Assembly (NCBI GenBank): GCA_036023115.1
Contig: JAYKKT010000041.1
Coordinates: forward strand, 4,923,501-4,987,500
DNA length: 64,000 bases
From: Brasenia schreberi
Taxonomy: Eukaryota > Streptophyta > Magnoliopsida > Nymphaeales > Cabombaceae
Direction: 5' to 3'
Notes under the pieces: generated by a model
Databases searched by the model: none
The model's input: only the letters and a program-made list of their open reading frames with translations
Told to the model about the DNA's origin: nothing
Position numbers and translations under genes: made by a program
Part shown: positions 46,690 to 59,992 of the stretch, one piece after another
How positions within the stretch are numbered: position 1 is the stretch's first letter
How the letters are laid out: every line of letters starts with the position of its first letter

Positions 46690-48480
46690 TTATGCCACCC
46701 AAAGAGACGTTGAAAGTCTCTTATATTGCCGTTGAAAGACCAACTGGTTAAGATGTGAACAGCTGAGCCTTTGTAGCTATTTCAAAAGGGGTTAACTATT
46801 CTTAGACAGATAGGAAGTGACTTGAGTCTTTGTAGAAGTTAATATTGCCATTCTTTGTATTTTTAAAAAATTCAAGTTTGACAATTAACTATCCCCGGAA
46901 CTCCATAACAAAATGCTATTATTGAGAGGATAAATAGAATTGGGTTAGGTTGATAAAAATTTTACAATCTCATTCTGCAGATTTGTATTATTATATGCTT
47001 CCTATGTACTTAACGATGTGCCCTCAAAGTAAGTTCTATAAACTCGCCACAAATGTTAGTCAGATAGGAAGTGCGACTTGAGTCATTTACGGCCGTAGGG
47101 AATACATCTTTGTGAACTATTCAAAAAGTTCTAAGCAATATGTATTCATTAGCGGGTAGTCTCAGATGGGCAATGGCCTCGTGATATAATTTTGGATTTA
47201 AAATGTAATCTCATCTGGGTAATTCTATGGAAACATACGTCGAAGATTTAATCTCTTCTTATTTTGTTAAGATGAACTTAAGTTGGGCATTGGAGAAGAA
47301 AAGCAGCTTGTGAATGATCCATGATTCTCTACTATGTGAGACCCGGTGGTTGTTTTAATCTCAATTTTACTGTTAAAACTTTTAATTAAACTCTTGAAAT
47401 GGCAATTTCTTCTCTGTTATTTTGGGCATGGTAACCCATGGTGACGATAGATGATACTGATAGAGTGGCAAATCTACACAAAAGTGAGGTGTGACAGATG
47501 CACCACATGAAATTTAAAATATTGATAAATAATTTACAGCTCACATTTGAAAATGTGGATACAATATGTAGTTCCCCCCACCTCCGATAGTATGATGATC
47601 TATTCGCATGCGATGCCAATTTCTAGACCGGTTATGGTCTTATGGAACATGTCTAGGAAAGTGGCATATTGATGTCAACAGTTTTTACTCAAAAAGGTAG
47701 ATTACGTTTTAGTCACATATTTATTGATACTTGTTGATCGATTATTTATTGTTTTATACGAGAATAACACAATTGTCAATATGTTTTAAAGTCATAGCAC
47801 AATTCTAGGATTATGAATTACTCGAGGTAATGCGACGATCATTCTAGGATAATTCAAGTTCATATGATGTCTCCATTTGATTAAGTCTCTAGTATGCTCG
47901 CATGCCATACATGAGTATGAACTTTAGTGGTGCTAAGACGATTGATTAACATTGTGATAAACCGGGAATGTGTTGGAAATGTTGAAATTAAAGAGAAAAT
48001 TACGTTCAAATCAGGCAATTGGGAGTATACTCAAAATGGTAGTTACTACTTGCTTTTGAGGCAACTTAAGAAAATCTGAGTTGCCGACTTCGTGCAACTG
48101 CATATGTGCAGTTAATAGGGGGACGGTTATATGAAACGAAGATGAAATGTTTCTATGGGACTTTAAATGAGAGAAAAAAATCAGTTCCTGCTTCTCCTCT
48201 GTTGGGCCAAGAGGACGAATTGTACGCCACATTTGATGGTGTTTAGTTTGGGGGAATGTACGTTTTTGGTTCATGTACCCAAACCTTTGATATTAGGCAT
48301 CATCTGAAGGCGTGTTGCAGATTCAACACATTTTGAGGTATAAAATGTACTCAAAATGATTTGCCTTCGTTGGCCATATGAATTTATAGGGTCCTAGTTT
48401 GGCAGTCCAACACTGCTATTTTGACTTTAATTTAATCTCAGGTGGAAGCTCTTTAACATAGTTATATGTGACTCCTAAAC
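46690..48480. other. Unannotated sequence
   Basis: A short string ATAGGAAGTG(CG)ACTTGAGTC recurs near 46809 and 47060. Nothing else identifiable. Confidence 0.4.
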
Positions 48481-48486
48481 CATTAC

Positions 48487-48532
<46 letters not shown>
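48487..48532. repeat. (TA)n(TG)n compound microsatellite
   Basis: About 11 TA units followed by about 12 TG units. Confidence 0.95.
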
Positions 48533-48921
48533 AATGATACTCTTTTGGGAATATATACCCCTAAACCCTAGATATCCATATACTCTTGGTGGTCGAAGAT
48601 GGTGCCAACAAGGTGACATCCTCGTTATATGGTGGGATTCTACTGTGACGGTCTTTCAGTAGTATATAGTCTTAAAAGGACCCTATGATTCCTATAGATA
48701 AATAAAGAGAGAACCGTGTATATGTTATCATATTTAGGTGTGAGCATTTTCAGAATTTAAATTGAAAATATAAAAATGGATATGTAAATGAAGCACACCT
48801 ATGAGAAGTACACATTTATTTTTTGCTTTTGAATGAAAATCTCAAGTATCTATCTTAGATGCTTTATTGAGATATGTTAGCATCTAAATGTGTTAGCATA
48901 TGTAAGATTCTCTATCTCTTC

Positions 48922-48923
<2 letters not shown>

Positions 48924-48963
<40 letters not shown>
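48924..48963. repeat. (TA)n(GA)n compound microsatellite
   Basis: TA run passing directly into a GA run, about 40 bases. It lies about 200 bp beyond the KCR-B stop codon. Confidence 0.95.
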
Positions 48964-48964
<1 letters not shown>

Positions 48965-49170
48965 AGCTCAAATGGACTACGAACTGAAAGCCACTATAGA
49001 GTACATACTGTTACCCTTGAAACTTTCACAAACCAGAAGTTTCTCTGAAGATGCAGTAATGCCTTTAACGACCAGCATCATACTGAGAGCCAAGTACCAA
49101 AGTCCAATAAATCTTCTTTTTTTTCGATGAGGAGTAATAAAGGTTAACTCTCTCTCCCACCCTCTCTCTC

Positions 49171-49707
49171 TTATTCGTGCTCACGGCTCTCCTCAGACAG
49201 TTGCTTCTCTCGCACGGCAGTGAATTGACGAAGCATCCACCAGTCGAGCAGCCGACCCGGCACGAACCTTACTGCAACCCATTGAATGTAATGACTCCAG
49301 TAGGGCGTGCACAGCACCTCTTCCCCTCCTATCCAACTCATGCACCAATCTGCGTACTCTTCTGCTGACGGAACGAACAAGGACGGCTTCTTTTCCAACT
49401 TTTCTGTCATATTCGTTGCCACAAACAAGGGGGCCTAAATGATATACACCCCAAACAGATGAAATCAGGGTTTGGCTTGGTTAATTAGCAATTTAACCGA
49501 AATCAAATATGTTTCTTGATACCACACGGAAACGTATGGCATTCTGGGCGTCACACACGTTTGACACACATGTTATGTTTCTCTCTCTCTCTCCATATAT
49601 ATATATATATATATATATACATATGTATATATATATATATACATATGTATATATATATATATACATATGTATATATATATATATACATATGTATATATAT
49701 ATATATG

Positions 49708-49754
<47 letters not shown>

Positions 49755-49831
49755 ATATATATGTATGTATATATATATATATATGTATGTATATATATAT
49801 ATATATGTATGTATATATATATATATATATG

Positions 49832-49898
<67 letters not shown>

Positions 49899-51227
49899 GC
49901 TCACCTTTTGATATCCTTTAATTGAAAACTACTTTGGCAATTTTTTCTTAATTTGTTATTAATAAAAGAAAGTTCCTTTTTATTATGTATAAAATACGCA
50001 AAAATAGTAGGTATGTTCTCTTATTCTAGACTTTTTTCAAAACATTACAGTTAAATAATTCACACCTTACAGTGTTTTTATTACGTGTATCAATGATTAC
50101 GGATACGATTTAAAAGGTTTATTTGGTTTGTGAAGTGTGTATGTGGCTTGACACTGAGGACGAGGGCCTCAACACCGGGCTTCAGCCTCCCATTGTAACA
50201 AAAAAGAGAAGTATTGATGTGGCTTCACAGTGACCACACCATCAATCGAAACCATTAACAAAGGCAGCCACCAATACATTTTCGGTCTTTTAACGGTGGT
50301 ACTTCGTATCAACCACCATCGAAACTGATAAAAGACATCAGATCTCTCAAATTTAAGGGTGGTTGCAGGGTTAATATGTGCTACATCTCGTAGCTACTAG
50401 TATGTATATATGTGTGTGTGCGTGTAGATCTTCGCTGAGTGAACGTGTTTACTTACTTGACATTGAACATGAATCCCACATTGTTTGTATTCTACATGGA
50501 GACTCCTTGAGAATTTATCGACGTATCTGTAGAAAGGGCCCATAGACAAGCAATATGCATGAACCAGAGAGAGAGAGAGAGAAACTTCCGCACCATGAAG
50601 GAGAAAGCATACTTACGCTTTGGATGCAGCGTAAGTGCTATCAAGGGGATAAGATGGCAAAAGAGAAGCTGAACCAGACCCCAAGTTGACGATCGCCCCT
50701 CTCCTCCTCTTCAGCATCCCAGGGAGCACCACATGAGTAACCTTTGTCAATCCTATCACGTTCACTCTGATGATATGGTCTATCAGCTTATGATCAGCTT
50801 CATGTAAGTACATCATATGAGGGCCACCGACGCCGGCGTTGTTGATCAGGATTCCAACATCCAAATCTTCAATCCCCTCTTCTATTCGCCGGATCCCATC
50901 ATCCGATTCTTCTGCGAAATCGCACACGATTGTCCTGACCTCGATCTCCGCGTACTTTTTGTGTAATTCACTGGAGACAGATTTCAATTTAGCTGGGTTC
51001 CGGCCTACTAGCACTAAGTTGAGGCCGTCCTTAGCTAAGTTGAATGCTATGGCTTTACCTATGCCCTCAGTAGGCCCTGTAACAATTGCCCATGAACCAT
51101 ACTCCTTGAGATTCTTTCTTGGTCTAAGGAAAGCTCCCCAAACCCATTTCAGGATCATGAACAAAATTTTTAGCATAAAACTAAGGCCTATTAATGCGGG
51201 AAGAATGAAAATAAATCGGTTCTCCAT
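49171..51227 (-). CDS. Very-long-chain 3-oxoacyl-CoA reductase (KCR), gene B
   Basis: Exons 51227-50617, 50526-50457 and 49434-49171 (945 nt, 314 aa), at the same junctions and phases as gene A (GC|GTAAGT, CAG|ATACGT, CAA|GTAAGT, TAG|GCCCCC). Same function: NADPH-dependent reduction of 3-ketoacyl-CoA in the ER. Hydrophobic anchor at 4-32, TGPTEGIG at 50-57, NNAG, GSGSAS, Tyr199 and Lys203. The C-terminus has [12 protein letters not shown] and CTPYW. I chose MENRF as start because it aligns with gene A; an in-frame ATG 18 codons upstream (51281) also exists, with another between. Exon 3 has a few extra codons (TEKLEKKPS) against gene A. Intron 1 is only 90 bp. No disabling change seen, so it is probably functional. 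Confidence 0.93.
49595..49901. repeat. Compound TA / TATG / CATA microsatellite in KCR-B intron 2
   Basis: About 300 bases of TA repeats. The first part has a higher-order period of about 22 (ATACATATGTATATATATAT at 49618-49690), the second part TATGTATG interruptions. Long TA-repeat ORFs on both strands here are meaningless. Confidence 0.97.
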
Positions 51228-51779
51228 CTGGGCTTCTTTGACAGAAGCTAGCACGTATATAGACATACGGGCAGTCCTCAAGTTGGATTTCCCTTTATCT
51301 TACATTTCCACATAAACCTTTCCAATATTTGTATTGGAGTTGAGGCTGCATCTCCGTCAAACGGCGCTGCTGCATAAAAGGCGTAATCTTGGTAGATATT
51401 GTGGTGGACCATGGAAGAAATAGATCTAATTTAAAATTCATTAATTCTGACGCTGACAACTACAGATTTAGCCAGCCAGATAAAGTTTATCTGTCATGTA
51501 AACTTTAGAGTAAAAAAGAAACTACTGGGTAACAGTTACGAGTTAATTGGTATTTTGATATGTGAATATTTGAATGGTTTGGATTGCAGCTTCTTGTCTA
51601 AGGTTTTGCTTGGCAGGAAAAGCCACAGTTCCAACCACAAAAACAAACGATAGGATGACATCACAGCCTTTGTTCAACTGAGTGCATCTCGAAGGCTAGG
51701 ATTCCAGCCAAACCAGACCGTCTAGATGAACTATATGGGAGTCATTATGATTTGACTAGGGATAATTTCATCTATATTA
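51228..51779 (-). promoter_or_regulatory. Upstream region of KCR gene B
   Basis: 5' flank of KCR-B. No clear TATA box at the expected distance. No other gene. Confidence 0.35.
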
Positions 51780-51904
51780 AACGCAGCTTCTTCTAAATTC
51801 CGGTAACTAAGCTTGCAACGGTGAATCGTGGAATCAGCCCTCCATAAGCTGTTCTCTGTGAACTTTTACCAACTGCAATATTACAATCTCTCTCTTTCTC
51901 TCCT

Positions 51905-51981
<77 letters not shown>

Positions 51982-52473
51982 CATACATACATACATACTT
52001 ATATATATAAAGCACTAATTAGTTTAGTTGTTTGTGACTTTCACAGCAATTCAGTCTCGTTCAATCCTAGGTATCTTGCGTTGTATCAAGCAACTCCGTC
52101 CTTAAGGGGCATCTCCCTCCATAATAATGGCAGAAACAGAAGGCTGATGACTACAGCCCGCTTATACGTATTTATCTTTGTAGCCCACACAAAACCTGAT
52201 GCAATGAGAAGTTTGTTTAAAATGAAAAATGAAGTCTTCACATCTATGTTGTATGGATACCGGTATCCCGATGTGGTTAGGGTACACACATTTAAAAAAA
52301 AAACTAAGGTATGCATACACTATTATTAAAATATATAATAAAAAGATAAATTTACATAAATAAATATAAACACAATACCAACTACAATAAACAGTTATAA
52401 CAGTTATATGTGAACTTTTACCAACTGCAATATCACAATCTCTCTCTCCTTTCCATATACATATATATATACA

Positions 52474-52564
<91 letters not shown>

Positions 52565-52755
52565 ATTAATTAGTTTAGTTGTATGTAACTTTCACAGCAA
52601 TTCAGTCTCGTTTAAACGCAGCTTCTTCTAAATTCCGGTAACTAAGCTTGCAACGGTGAATCGTGGAATCCACCCCTCCATAAGCTGTCCTCTGTGAACT
52701 TTTATCAACTTCAATATTACACTCTCTCTCTTTCCCATATACATATATATACATA

Positions 52756-52834
<79 letters not shown>

Positions 52835-53045
52835 ATTAATTAGTTTAGTTGTTTGTGACTTTCACAGCAATTCAGTCTCGTTCAATCCTAGGTGTCTTGC
52901 GTTGTATCAAGCAACTCCCTCTATAATAATGGCTGAAACAGAAGGTTGATTACTACAGCCCGCTTATACGTATTTATCTTTGTAGCCCACACAAAACCTG
53001 ATGCAGCGAAAAGTTTGTTTTAAATGAAAAATGAAGTCTTTGCAT
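51780..53045. repeat. Three-copy direct repeat, each copy carrying a long (TA)n tract
   Basis: Copy 1 is 51780-52240, copy 2 (partial) 52395-52612, copy 3 52613-53045. Shared blocks: AACGCAGCTTCTTCTAAATT, CTAAGCTTGCAACGGTGAAT, CTGTGAACTTTTACCAACTG, (TA)n, TTAGTTTAGTTGTTTGTGAC, CAATTCAGTCTCGTT, CTTGCGTTGTATCAAGCAAC and GCCCACACAAAACCTGATGC. TA tracts at about 51910-51978, 52463-52558 and 52742-52829. Copy 2 starts after the left block and stops at CTCGTTTA, where copy 3 begins. Confidence 0.93.
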
Positions 53046-53069
53046 AAACACAACAGGTGATAAGTGGTT

Positions 53070-53074
53070 AGAAT
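53070..53074. repeat. Target-site duplication of copia 3, left copy
   Basis: AGAAT, repeated at 61672-61676 directly after the right LTR. Confidence 0.88.
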
Positions 53075-53574
53075 TGTAAGTATTGGGTGGCCACTATCAG
53101 CTCTATTACTAACAACAATCATGAAATGCGAGAAGAAGGACCTTCTTCTCGGATTTCATAAGTTGTATTTTTGAAAATATAAACGTTAATAAAAACTGTT
53201 TTGTTTTGAAAAAATCATGTATTTCCCGGATAAAATGATTAAAAAGAAAAGCTAAGAGAGGAAAACTCACAAGATGGCCATGCATAAATACAAAAGAATT
53301 ATACAAAAAAAATATGATACACAATACAATCTTGTGAGAAAAATCCTCTACGGGTAACCTAAAACACATCTCTCTCCTCTACTTTCTTCTCTCTCATCCT
53401 ATTTACAGGAATACAGAAGAGATTTGGAACAACTACAGATTACGAAAGCAAAGGAAATATAGATCACAGGAGAAAACGAAAAGTAGAGTTAGAGATCAAA
53501 CAGTCAGCTTCCGCAAACTATAACTAGAGCCCAACATCCCAGGCGGCTCCGACAAACTGAACGACTGTCCAACA
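53075..53574 (+). repeat. 5' LTR of copia 3 (500 bp)
   Basis: TGTAAGTATTGGGTGGCC...CTGTCCAACA, with TG...CA ends. Homologous to 61130-61671. Followed after two bases by the primer-binding site TGGTATCAGAGTAGGTT (53577-53593), complementary to initiator Met tRNA. Confidence 0.93.
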
Positions 53575-56500
53575 TCTGGTATCAGAGTAGGTTGAAGATC
53601 GGTAACTCCAAAAAGATATGCCGGTTCTACAAAAATTAAAAAAATATGAGAGAGCATTTTTGTTGAAGTCAAAAAAAAATTCCAGTGTAAGTATTGTTGT
53701 TAAATATATATATATATATAACAAAGGGAGAAAGAATGAAGAGATAGCCGAAAGTCACTTTTAGAAGGTGACCTTAGGCAGGTCACATGCTTGAGAGCAA
53801 ACAGACGGCCTGAACATCGTAAAAATCATGCAAAGAGAAAGAGGAAAAAAAAGAAGGTTAGTCGAGCACAAAAGAACCGTCGGCAACCTCCTCTTTGTTA
53901 ACTCTTTCTGTTTCTGTTTCTGTTTCTGTTTCTATGTACTGAAACCAAAAAAGAACAAAGGCAGAGTTAAGGAGGAACAAAGGTGAAAGCCTAAAACGTC
54001 CAAAGGTGAAAGCCCAAAACGTCTAGAGACAGAGTCAAGATGGCCAAAGACAAAGCCAAAGACGGTCACAGGCAGAGCCTAGACGGCCAGCAGCAAAAGT
54101 CTAGAAAGCCAGAGGCGACGACTAAGCTAGGCCAGAGGCGACAACAGAGTTAGGATAGAGGCAACGATTGAGCTGAGCCAGCGGTGAGAGCCCACAGGCG
54201 GCAGATCGCCCTCAACCCTCTCTCTCTTTGGTCCCTATCTGTCTCTCTCTCTCACTCACTCTCTTGCATATTTAAATCCCAACAAAACCAACGATAAAAA
54301 AGTCTTTCCTACCCTCTAATAGTCCGTGAAACTATAAAAAACCACTGAGTAATTTTATTGATTTGTCCCTAGTCATTTCAAGAAATTACAGAACCCGTGA
54401 TTCAAATATTTTTATAGATATACCCCCATCAATTTTCTAAAATATCTGTTATACCACCTAGAAAAGTACAAGTATACCCCTATACTTTTTGAGAAATGTC
54501 GTGAACAATATTTTTCAAATATAGTCCCAGTTTTTATTATATTTCTAAAAAAGTACCTATAAGTTAAATAAATTGCAGTACACTTCTCAAAAATATTTAC
54601 TCCCCAATTTTTACTCTATTTCCAAAAATGTACCTATAGGTTAAATAAACTACAGTACAAAGCTTGAAAATATTTATTGTTTAGTTCTTAAAACTTGTGG
54701 ATATTGTATTTAGGTACTTGATTATTTTCTATTGGTTCTTTATGAAATGTCTTATGCCAATCCATCTAATGCATATTTTATGTTTTCTATTTTAAAATGT
54801 ACAAACTCTCTACTTGTTGTCTCTGTCAAAAATTTAAAAATAATTTCTAGAATTTATGTCTGGATTGACAAAGACTAAAAAGCTAAATTACCTAAATTTT
54901 CAAACTTAGAAAAGAAGAATTCCACTAGCCTTAATTTTAAGAGTTGACTATGTACTAAGGGAAACGATTTTACCCTCTACTCCAATTGCAACAAATGAAG
55001 AAAAAAAGAAATATAAGACTTTTCTAAAGGATGATACAATAGCTAGGACCACAATGTTGACCTATATGGAAGATAACTTGATTATGGTTTTTGAGGAATT
55101 TAAAACTGCTAAAGAGTTATTTGATTCCCTGACCACTAAATATGATACTACAACTAAGATTATGTAGAACTACTCCTTCAAAAGTACAATTCTTCTAAAA
55201 TGAAAGAAGGTGATAACATAGTTGTACATGTTAACCAAATATTGGTAATGGTTAGAGATTTAGCTGTAGCAAAGTCAATCATTCCTTAACAAATGTAAAT
55301 ATTCACGATTCTAAATAGTCTTCCCTCTTCTTGAAATATGAGAACCACAACACTTAGACTTGGATAAGATTTTACCCTTTCTGAACTCTCACTAAAACTA
55401 GCAATCGAATAAAAACATATAAAGACAAATAAAAGGAAAAATATTTAGTTGCTCAAGATGATATAGGGTCTAGCTTCAAAAACAACCACGAAAAAAGAAA
55501 ACCAAATAAAATTTTTTATAAGAATAAAAAAAAGTGGTCAAAACTTTAAGAAATCAAAAGAATCCGCTTCTCATGTAAAGTGTTTCAATTGTGGCAAGAT
55601 GGGACAGTAGAAAAGAGACAGTTACTACAAGAAAACCAATGTTGGAAACAATCAACGATATGACTCAATAGAGAAGTAGGACATAATCTGCATCATTTCT
55701 AAGTGTCTCTATTTGGATTGCTCGGTGATTAGTTGGTGGATCGACTCCCTAGCAACCTAGTATATATCGAAGTGCAAAGAGGGAGCAATTGACTTGAAGG
55801 AATATAAGCTTGGCGAGCATCAGGTATATATAGAGAATAATACCTTTTCTGATTTTCTTAGGGTTGAGTCCATTAGGATTTTTGTACAATGCATATCGAT
55901 TGTACTTTTTGATGTATTAATTGTGCCCACTATTAGGTGCAATCTTTTATTAGTCTTTGCCTTAGTAAAGAAAGGGTTTGAGGTAAGGTTTGTCTCTAGC
56001 AAAGTCACCATGGGAAAGCATAGAAGGATAGTTTTTTTTGGTTTTGTTTGATGTTGAGCTTTTACTCTTTAAACTCAACATAAATAAAAATGAAGGCTCT
56101 TCTTCTTCTTATATTGATAGTGTGTATGTAATTTATGTGAATGTATGGAATAAAAGATTGGGTCATATGTGTTTAAAGAAGTTGAGAAAATTAACCAACC
56201 CTAACTTATTGCCCAACTTTCATGAAAATACTTTTAATAAGTGTGAAGCTTGTATAAAAAGGAAAATGACTAAAAAATCATTTCTCAAATAAGTGATTAG
56301 AGCAATAACTCTATTAGAGATTATTCACACTGATTTATGTGGACCTTTTAGAGTAAGATCACATCGTGGAAAGTTTTATTTCATAATTGTTATCGATGAT
56401 TACTTATATACTTATATATATCTCTTAACATATTAATCTGAAGTACTTGACGCATTCAAAGAATATAAGCAGGAAGTTGGCAACCAATTGGAGCATACAA

Positions 56501-57541
56501 TCAATGTCTTGAGGTAAGATAGAGGTGGAGACTTTAGTATTGTAAAATAAAATATAATGCTCAGGACACCTCAATGGAATGGTGTAGTAGAGAGATATAA
56601 CAAAACTCTATTGAACATGACAAGATCTATTTTAATAGATGTTTTTTTATGAAAGGTATTTTGGGAAGAAGCAGTAAGTACAAGTGTCTATATACTCAAT
56701 AGAGTTTCATGTAAAGTTGTATTCTCTACACAATATGAGATGTGGTTTGAAAAAAAATCAAATCTAAGTCATCTAGGAGCTAGGGATCTATCACTCATGT
56801 GAAGATTCTTGATCATTTAAAAGACAAACAAGATAGTAGGTCCTCAAGATTATTGATTGGATATCCTAAAGGATCTATCGGATATCGATTTTATAATAAG
56901 GAACATAGGCTGATAGAAAGTAAGGATGTTGAATGCTTGGAAGAGACTAAGAATGACATCCTTGAGAATGATGATGAGTATATTGATGATCTAGTAGATT
57001 TAGATCAATTATCATTTGAACTCATAGATGAGTTTTTTAAATAAATCAAAACTTTAAGTGAACATAAAAAACCTAGGGTCACACCATCCTACTTGAAGGA
57101 TTATGACACTTACCTTGCAGACTAAGTGTATAATTTAGTAGATTTAGATGTGTTGACTGATAACTTGACATATCAGTAGGCTATTGACTCATCTTAATCG
57201 GTAGATTGAGAAAAAGTCATAGATGAAGAAATTGAATCCATTGAGAAAAACCAAGTTTGTGAGTTGGCAGATTTGTCAAGAGGAAGAAAAGTCATAGGTT
57301 GTAAATAAGTTCTCAAAAAGAAATATAATATCAATGGAACAATCGTGAAGTTTAAAGCAAGGTTGGTTGCAAAGGTTTTTTTACAAAAGGAGTGGATAAA
57401 TTATGTTGAAACACATTTCCCTGTTGCAAAATTTGCATCTATAAGAATAATTCTAGCGATATCAACATATTATGATTTGGATTTAAATCAGTTAGATGTA
57501 AAACTGCTTTTCTAAATAAAGATTTAGATGAAATCATATAT

Positions 57542-57880
57542 ATGCATCAACCTAAAGGATACATAGTTGAAGGCCAAGAAGATAAGGTATATAGGTTGAA
57601 AAAATTCCTATATAGCCTTAAACAGTCAACTTGTCAATGGTATTTAACTTTTCAAAATACCATTATTGAACTTGGGTTTGTAGCTAATGAACTAGATCAC
57701 TATGTATATGTTTGGAACAGTGGAACCTACTTTGTCATCTTATCATTATATGTAGATGACATATTATTGATTATGAATGACAACAAAATGATTATCAAAA
57801 CCAAGTCATTGTTAAACTTAAGGTTTGAAATGAAGGATATGGGAGAAGCATCCTATATCTTGGATATAAAGATTTCTTAA
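57542..57880 (+). pseudogene. Copia 3 reverse transcriptase, longest open piece
   Basis: 112 codons: EDKVYRLKKFLYSLKQS, catalytic YVDDILLI, then LLNLRFEMKDMGEASYILDI. The frame ends in TAA directly afterwards. Flanking RT sequence is in other frames. Confidence 0.9.
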
Positions 57881-59597
57881 GATAGAGAATCTAAACTTTT
57901 ATGCTGAAGTCAGAAGAGATGTATTGATTATATTCTCAAGAAGCTTAAAATAGGTAAATGAAAGTCTGCATCTACACCTGTTGTGAAAGGGGTCAAATTG
58001 AGTAAGGTTGATTGTCCTAGTGAAGGAGACGATAAGCCTAATGTTCCTTATGCACTCGTTATGGGTAGCCTATGTTGTGTACAAGACCTGATATAAGTTT
58101 TTTGTTGGCCTTATGAGTAGATATCAAAGTAATCCTAGTTGACAATATTGGATAGTTGTAAAAAGGATTCTAAGATATTTCAAAGGAACAAAAGACTTGA
58201 AACTTTGTTTTCAAGCAGATGAACTGAAAGTGATAAGATACTTAAATGCTGACTTTGCTGGGAACAAAGATGATAACAAATCAACTTCAAGACAAATATT
58301 TTTATTTGGAGGTGGTGCGGTTTCTTGGGTATTGTAAACGTGAATTTTATTTCAAAATCTTTTAGGATTTGAAATTAAACTCTCGAACTATGTCGTGTGC
58401 GCGAGCGTTCCTGTTAGTTTACTTAAACTAACAAAGTTTGGTTTTCTAACTTTAGTAGGCGATTGCAGACAAGTGAGATCTTTTCGACGTAGGCTTTCTT
58501 GAACCGACGCTCAAGAGTCAACCTAGACGCTTGAAAAAGGTTTGGAATCCGTTAAATTCGAAAAGCAAAATTCCGATTTCACAAGTTTCAAAATTCGTGA
58601 ATAATTTCCTGATTTCTAAATATTTCAGATTTTGAAAGTTGCAAAAACTGTTATGTTTCAGAGACCTGTTCTCAGATTATTCTAAAATATTTCTGAGTCT
58701 CAAAAATTATGAACATTTTACAAAAGCAAGATATATGTGTATAGAGTCAAGATATTTTTTTATTTTTTATTTTTCTTATGTAAATCCTGAGAATTAAATC
58801 CAGAATCAGTGACTGTTCAGAAACTTGAAATAGTTCTGTATCTGTGACTCAAAGGTTCAAAAAAATAGTCATATCTCTACACTCAGATATCCAATTTCAA
58901 CAAAATTTGTTTTGCTGGAAATCCCCGGATGTTAGCTTTCTAGAGAATCAATTGTCATGCAATTCCACTCAGTATTTATAGAGATATGGATAATGGAATA
59001 GGAGTCTATTTCTAAATGTTTTGTTTATGCAAAACAGAATCTGATTTTTGCTAATGTTCACGGATTTAATTGACTAAGCAAACGACCACATAAAATCTTC
59101 AAAATTTTATCTAATGATCCTTGACATGTCTAAATTAGACAAAAAACCAACTTGATTGGATCAGCCATTTGTTCAAAACAAATCCGTGTTCAGGTATGTG
59201 CGATCATACGATTTCAGAAGTTCAAAATTGCAGAAAAATTCAAAGCGTTCCCTTGATTGTTTGGAACGATCTTCAACCTCTAACCAATCCTAAAATTCAT
59301 GCAGATCATAGAAGTATATTGTTTTTATCTTGTTTATGAAGATTGAAGGGTAAACATTCATGTTTTGCCCCGACATGGATCATGAACACGATCTTTAGTT
59401 CAGTTTTCATACAAATTTTGTACAAAACCTATAAATTCTGAGTTTTCTATGGATCATATTCATACAATGATTGATTCAAACCTATAGAATCGAAGAGGGA
59501 GATGATGTGAAGCTTCTAACGTGACCGAGAAACCTCCATGAGTGGACGACGGATGGCGAAGCAGGGCGAACCTCCTTTTCTTCTCTTCCTTCTCCTT

Positions 59598-59600
<3 letters not shown>

Positions 59601-59645
<45 letters not shown>
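59601..59645. repeat. (CT)n microsatellite in the solo LTR
   Basis: About 22 CT units, 90 bases before the TATA-like sequence of the LTR. Confidence 0.95.
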
Positions 59646-59649
<4 letters not shown>

Positions 59650-59774
59650 TACGTTTTTCTACTGTTCATGGATTGGTTTTTGGTAGTGGATGGTTGATCG
59701 TTAATGGTTGATGATCCTTTGTAGCACCTGGGAGGGCCTTTTTATAGGCTCACAGATATCTATCTGCTGTGGGT

Positions 59775-59992
59775 TTGGATAGGCTTGATCCTATTTTGAT
59801 AAGCTTGATCTTGTTTTGATAAGCTTGATCCTCTACCTGTTCTTATCCGAATTTGATAAGCTTGATCTTGATCTAGCTTGGATAAGCTTGATCCTCCTCG
59901 TGATCTGCACTTGATAAGCTTGATCCTCCTCTTCCAAATCTGGATGGGATAAGCTTGATCGTGATCTGTACTTGATAAGCTTTATCTTGATC
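59775..59992. repeat. Array of GATAAGCTTGATC motifs in the solo LTR
   Basis: Six exact GATAAGCTTGATC copies plus two variants (GATAGGCTTGATC, GATAAGCTTTATC) in about 215 bp, with irregular spacing of 20-40 bp and spacers of CTC/TTG type. It lies just downstream of the TATA-like element. Confidence 0.93.

Noticed and set aside
49509..49925. Overlapping Tyr/Ile-rich ORFs of up to 138 codons on both strands
   Set aside because: They are translations of a TA microsatellite in KCR-B intron 2.
50839..51315. 158-codon plus-strand ORF opposite KCR-B (and 31455-31895 opposite KCR-A)
   Set aside because: Antisense shadows of conserved exons; they appear in both paralogs only because the sense strand is conserved.
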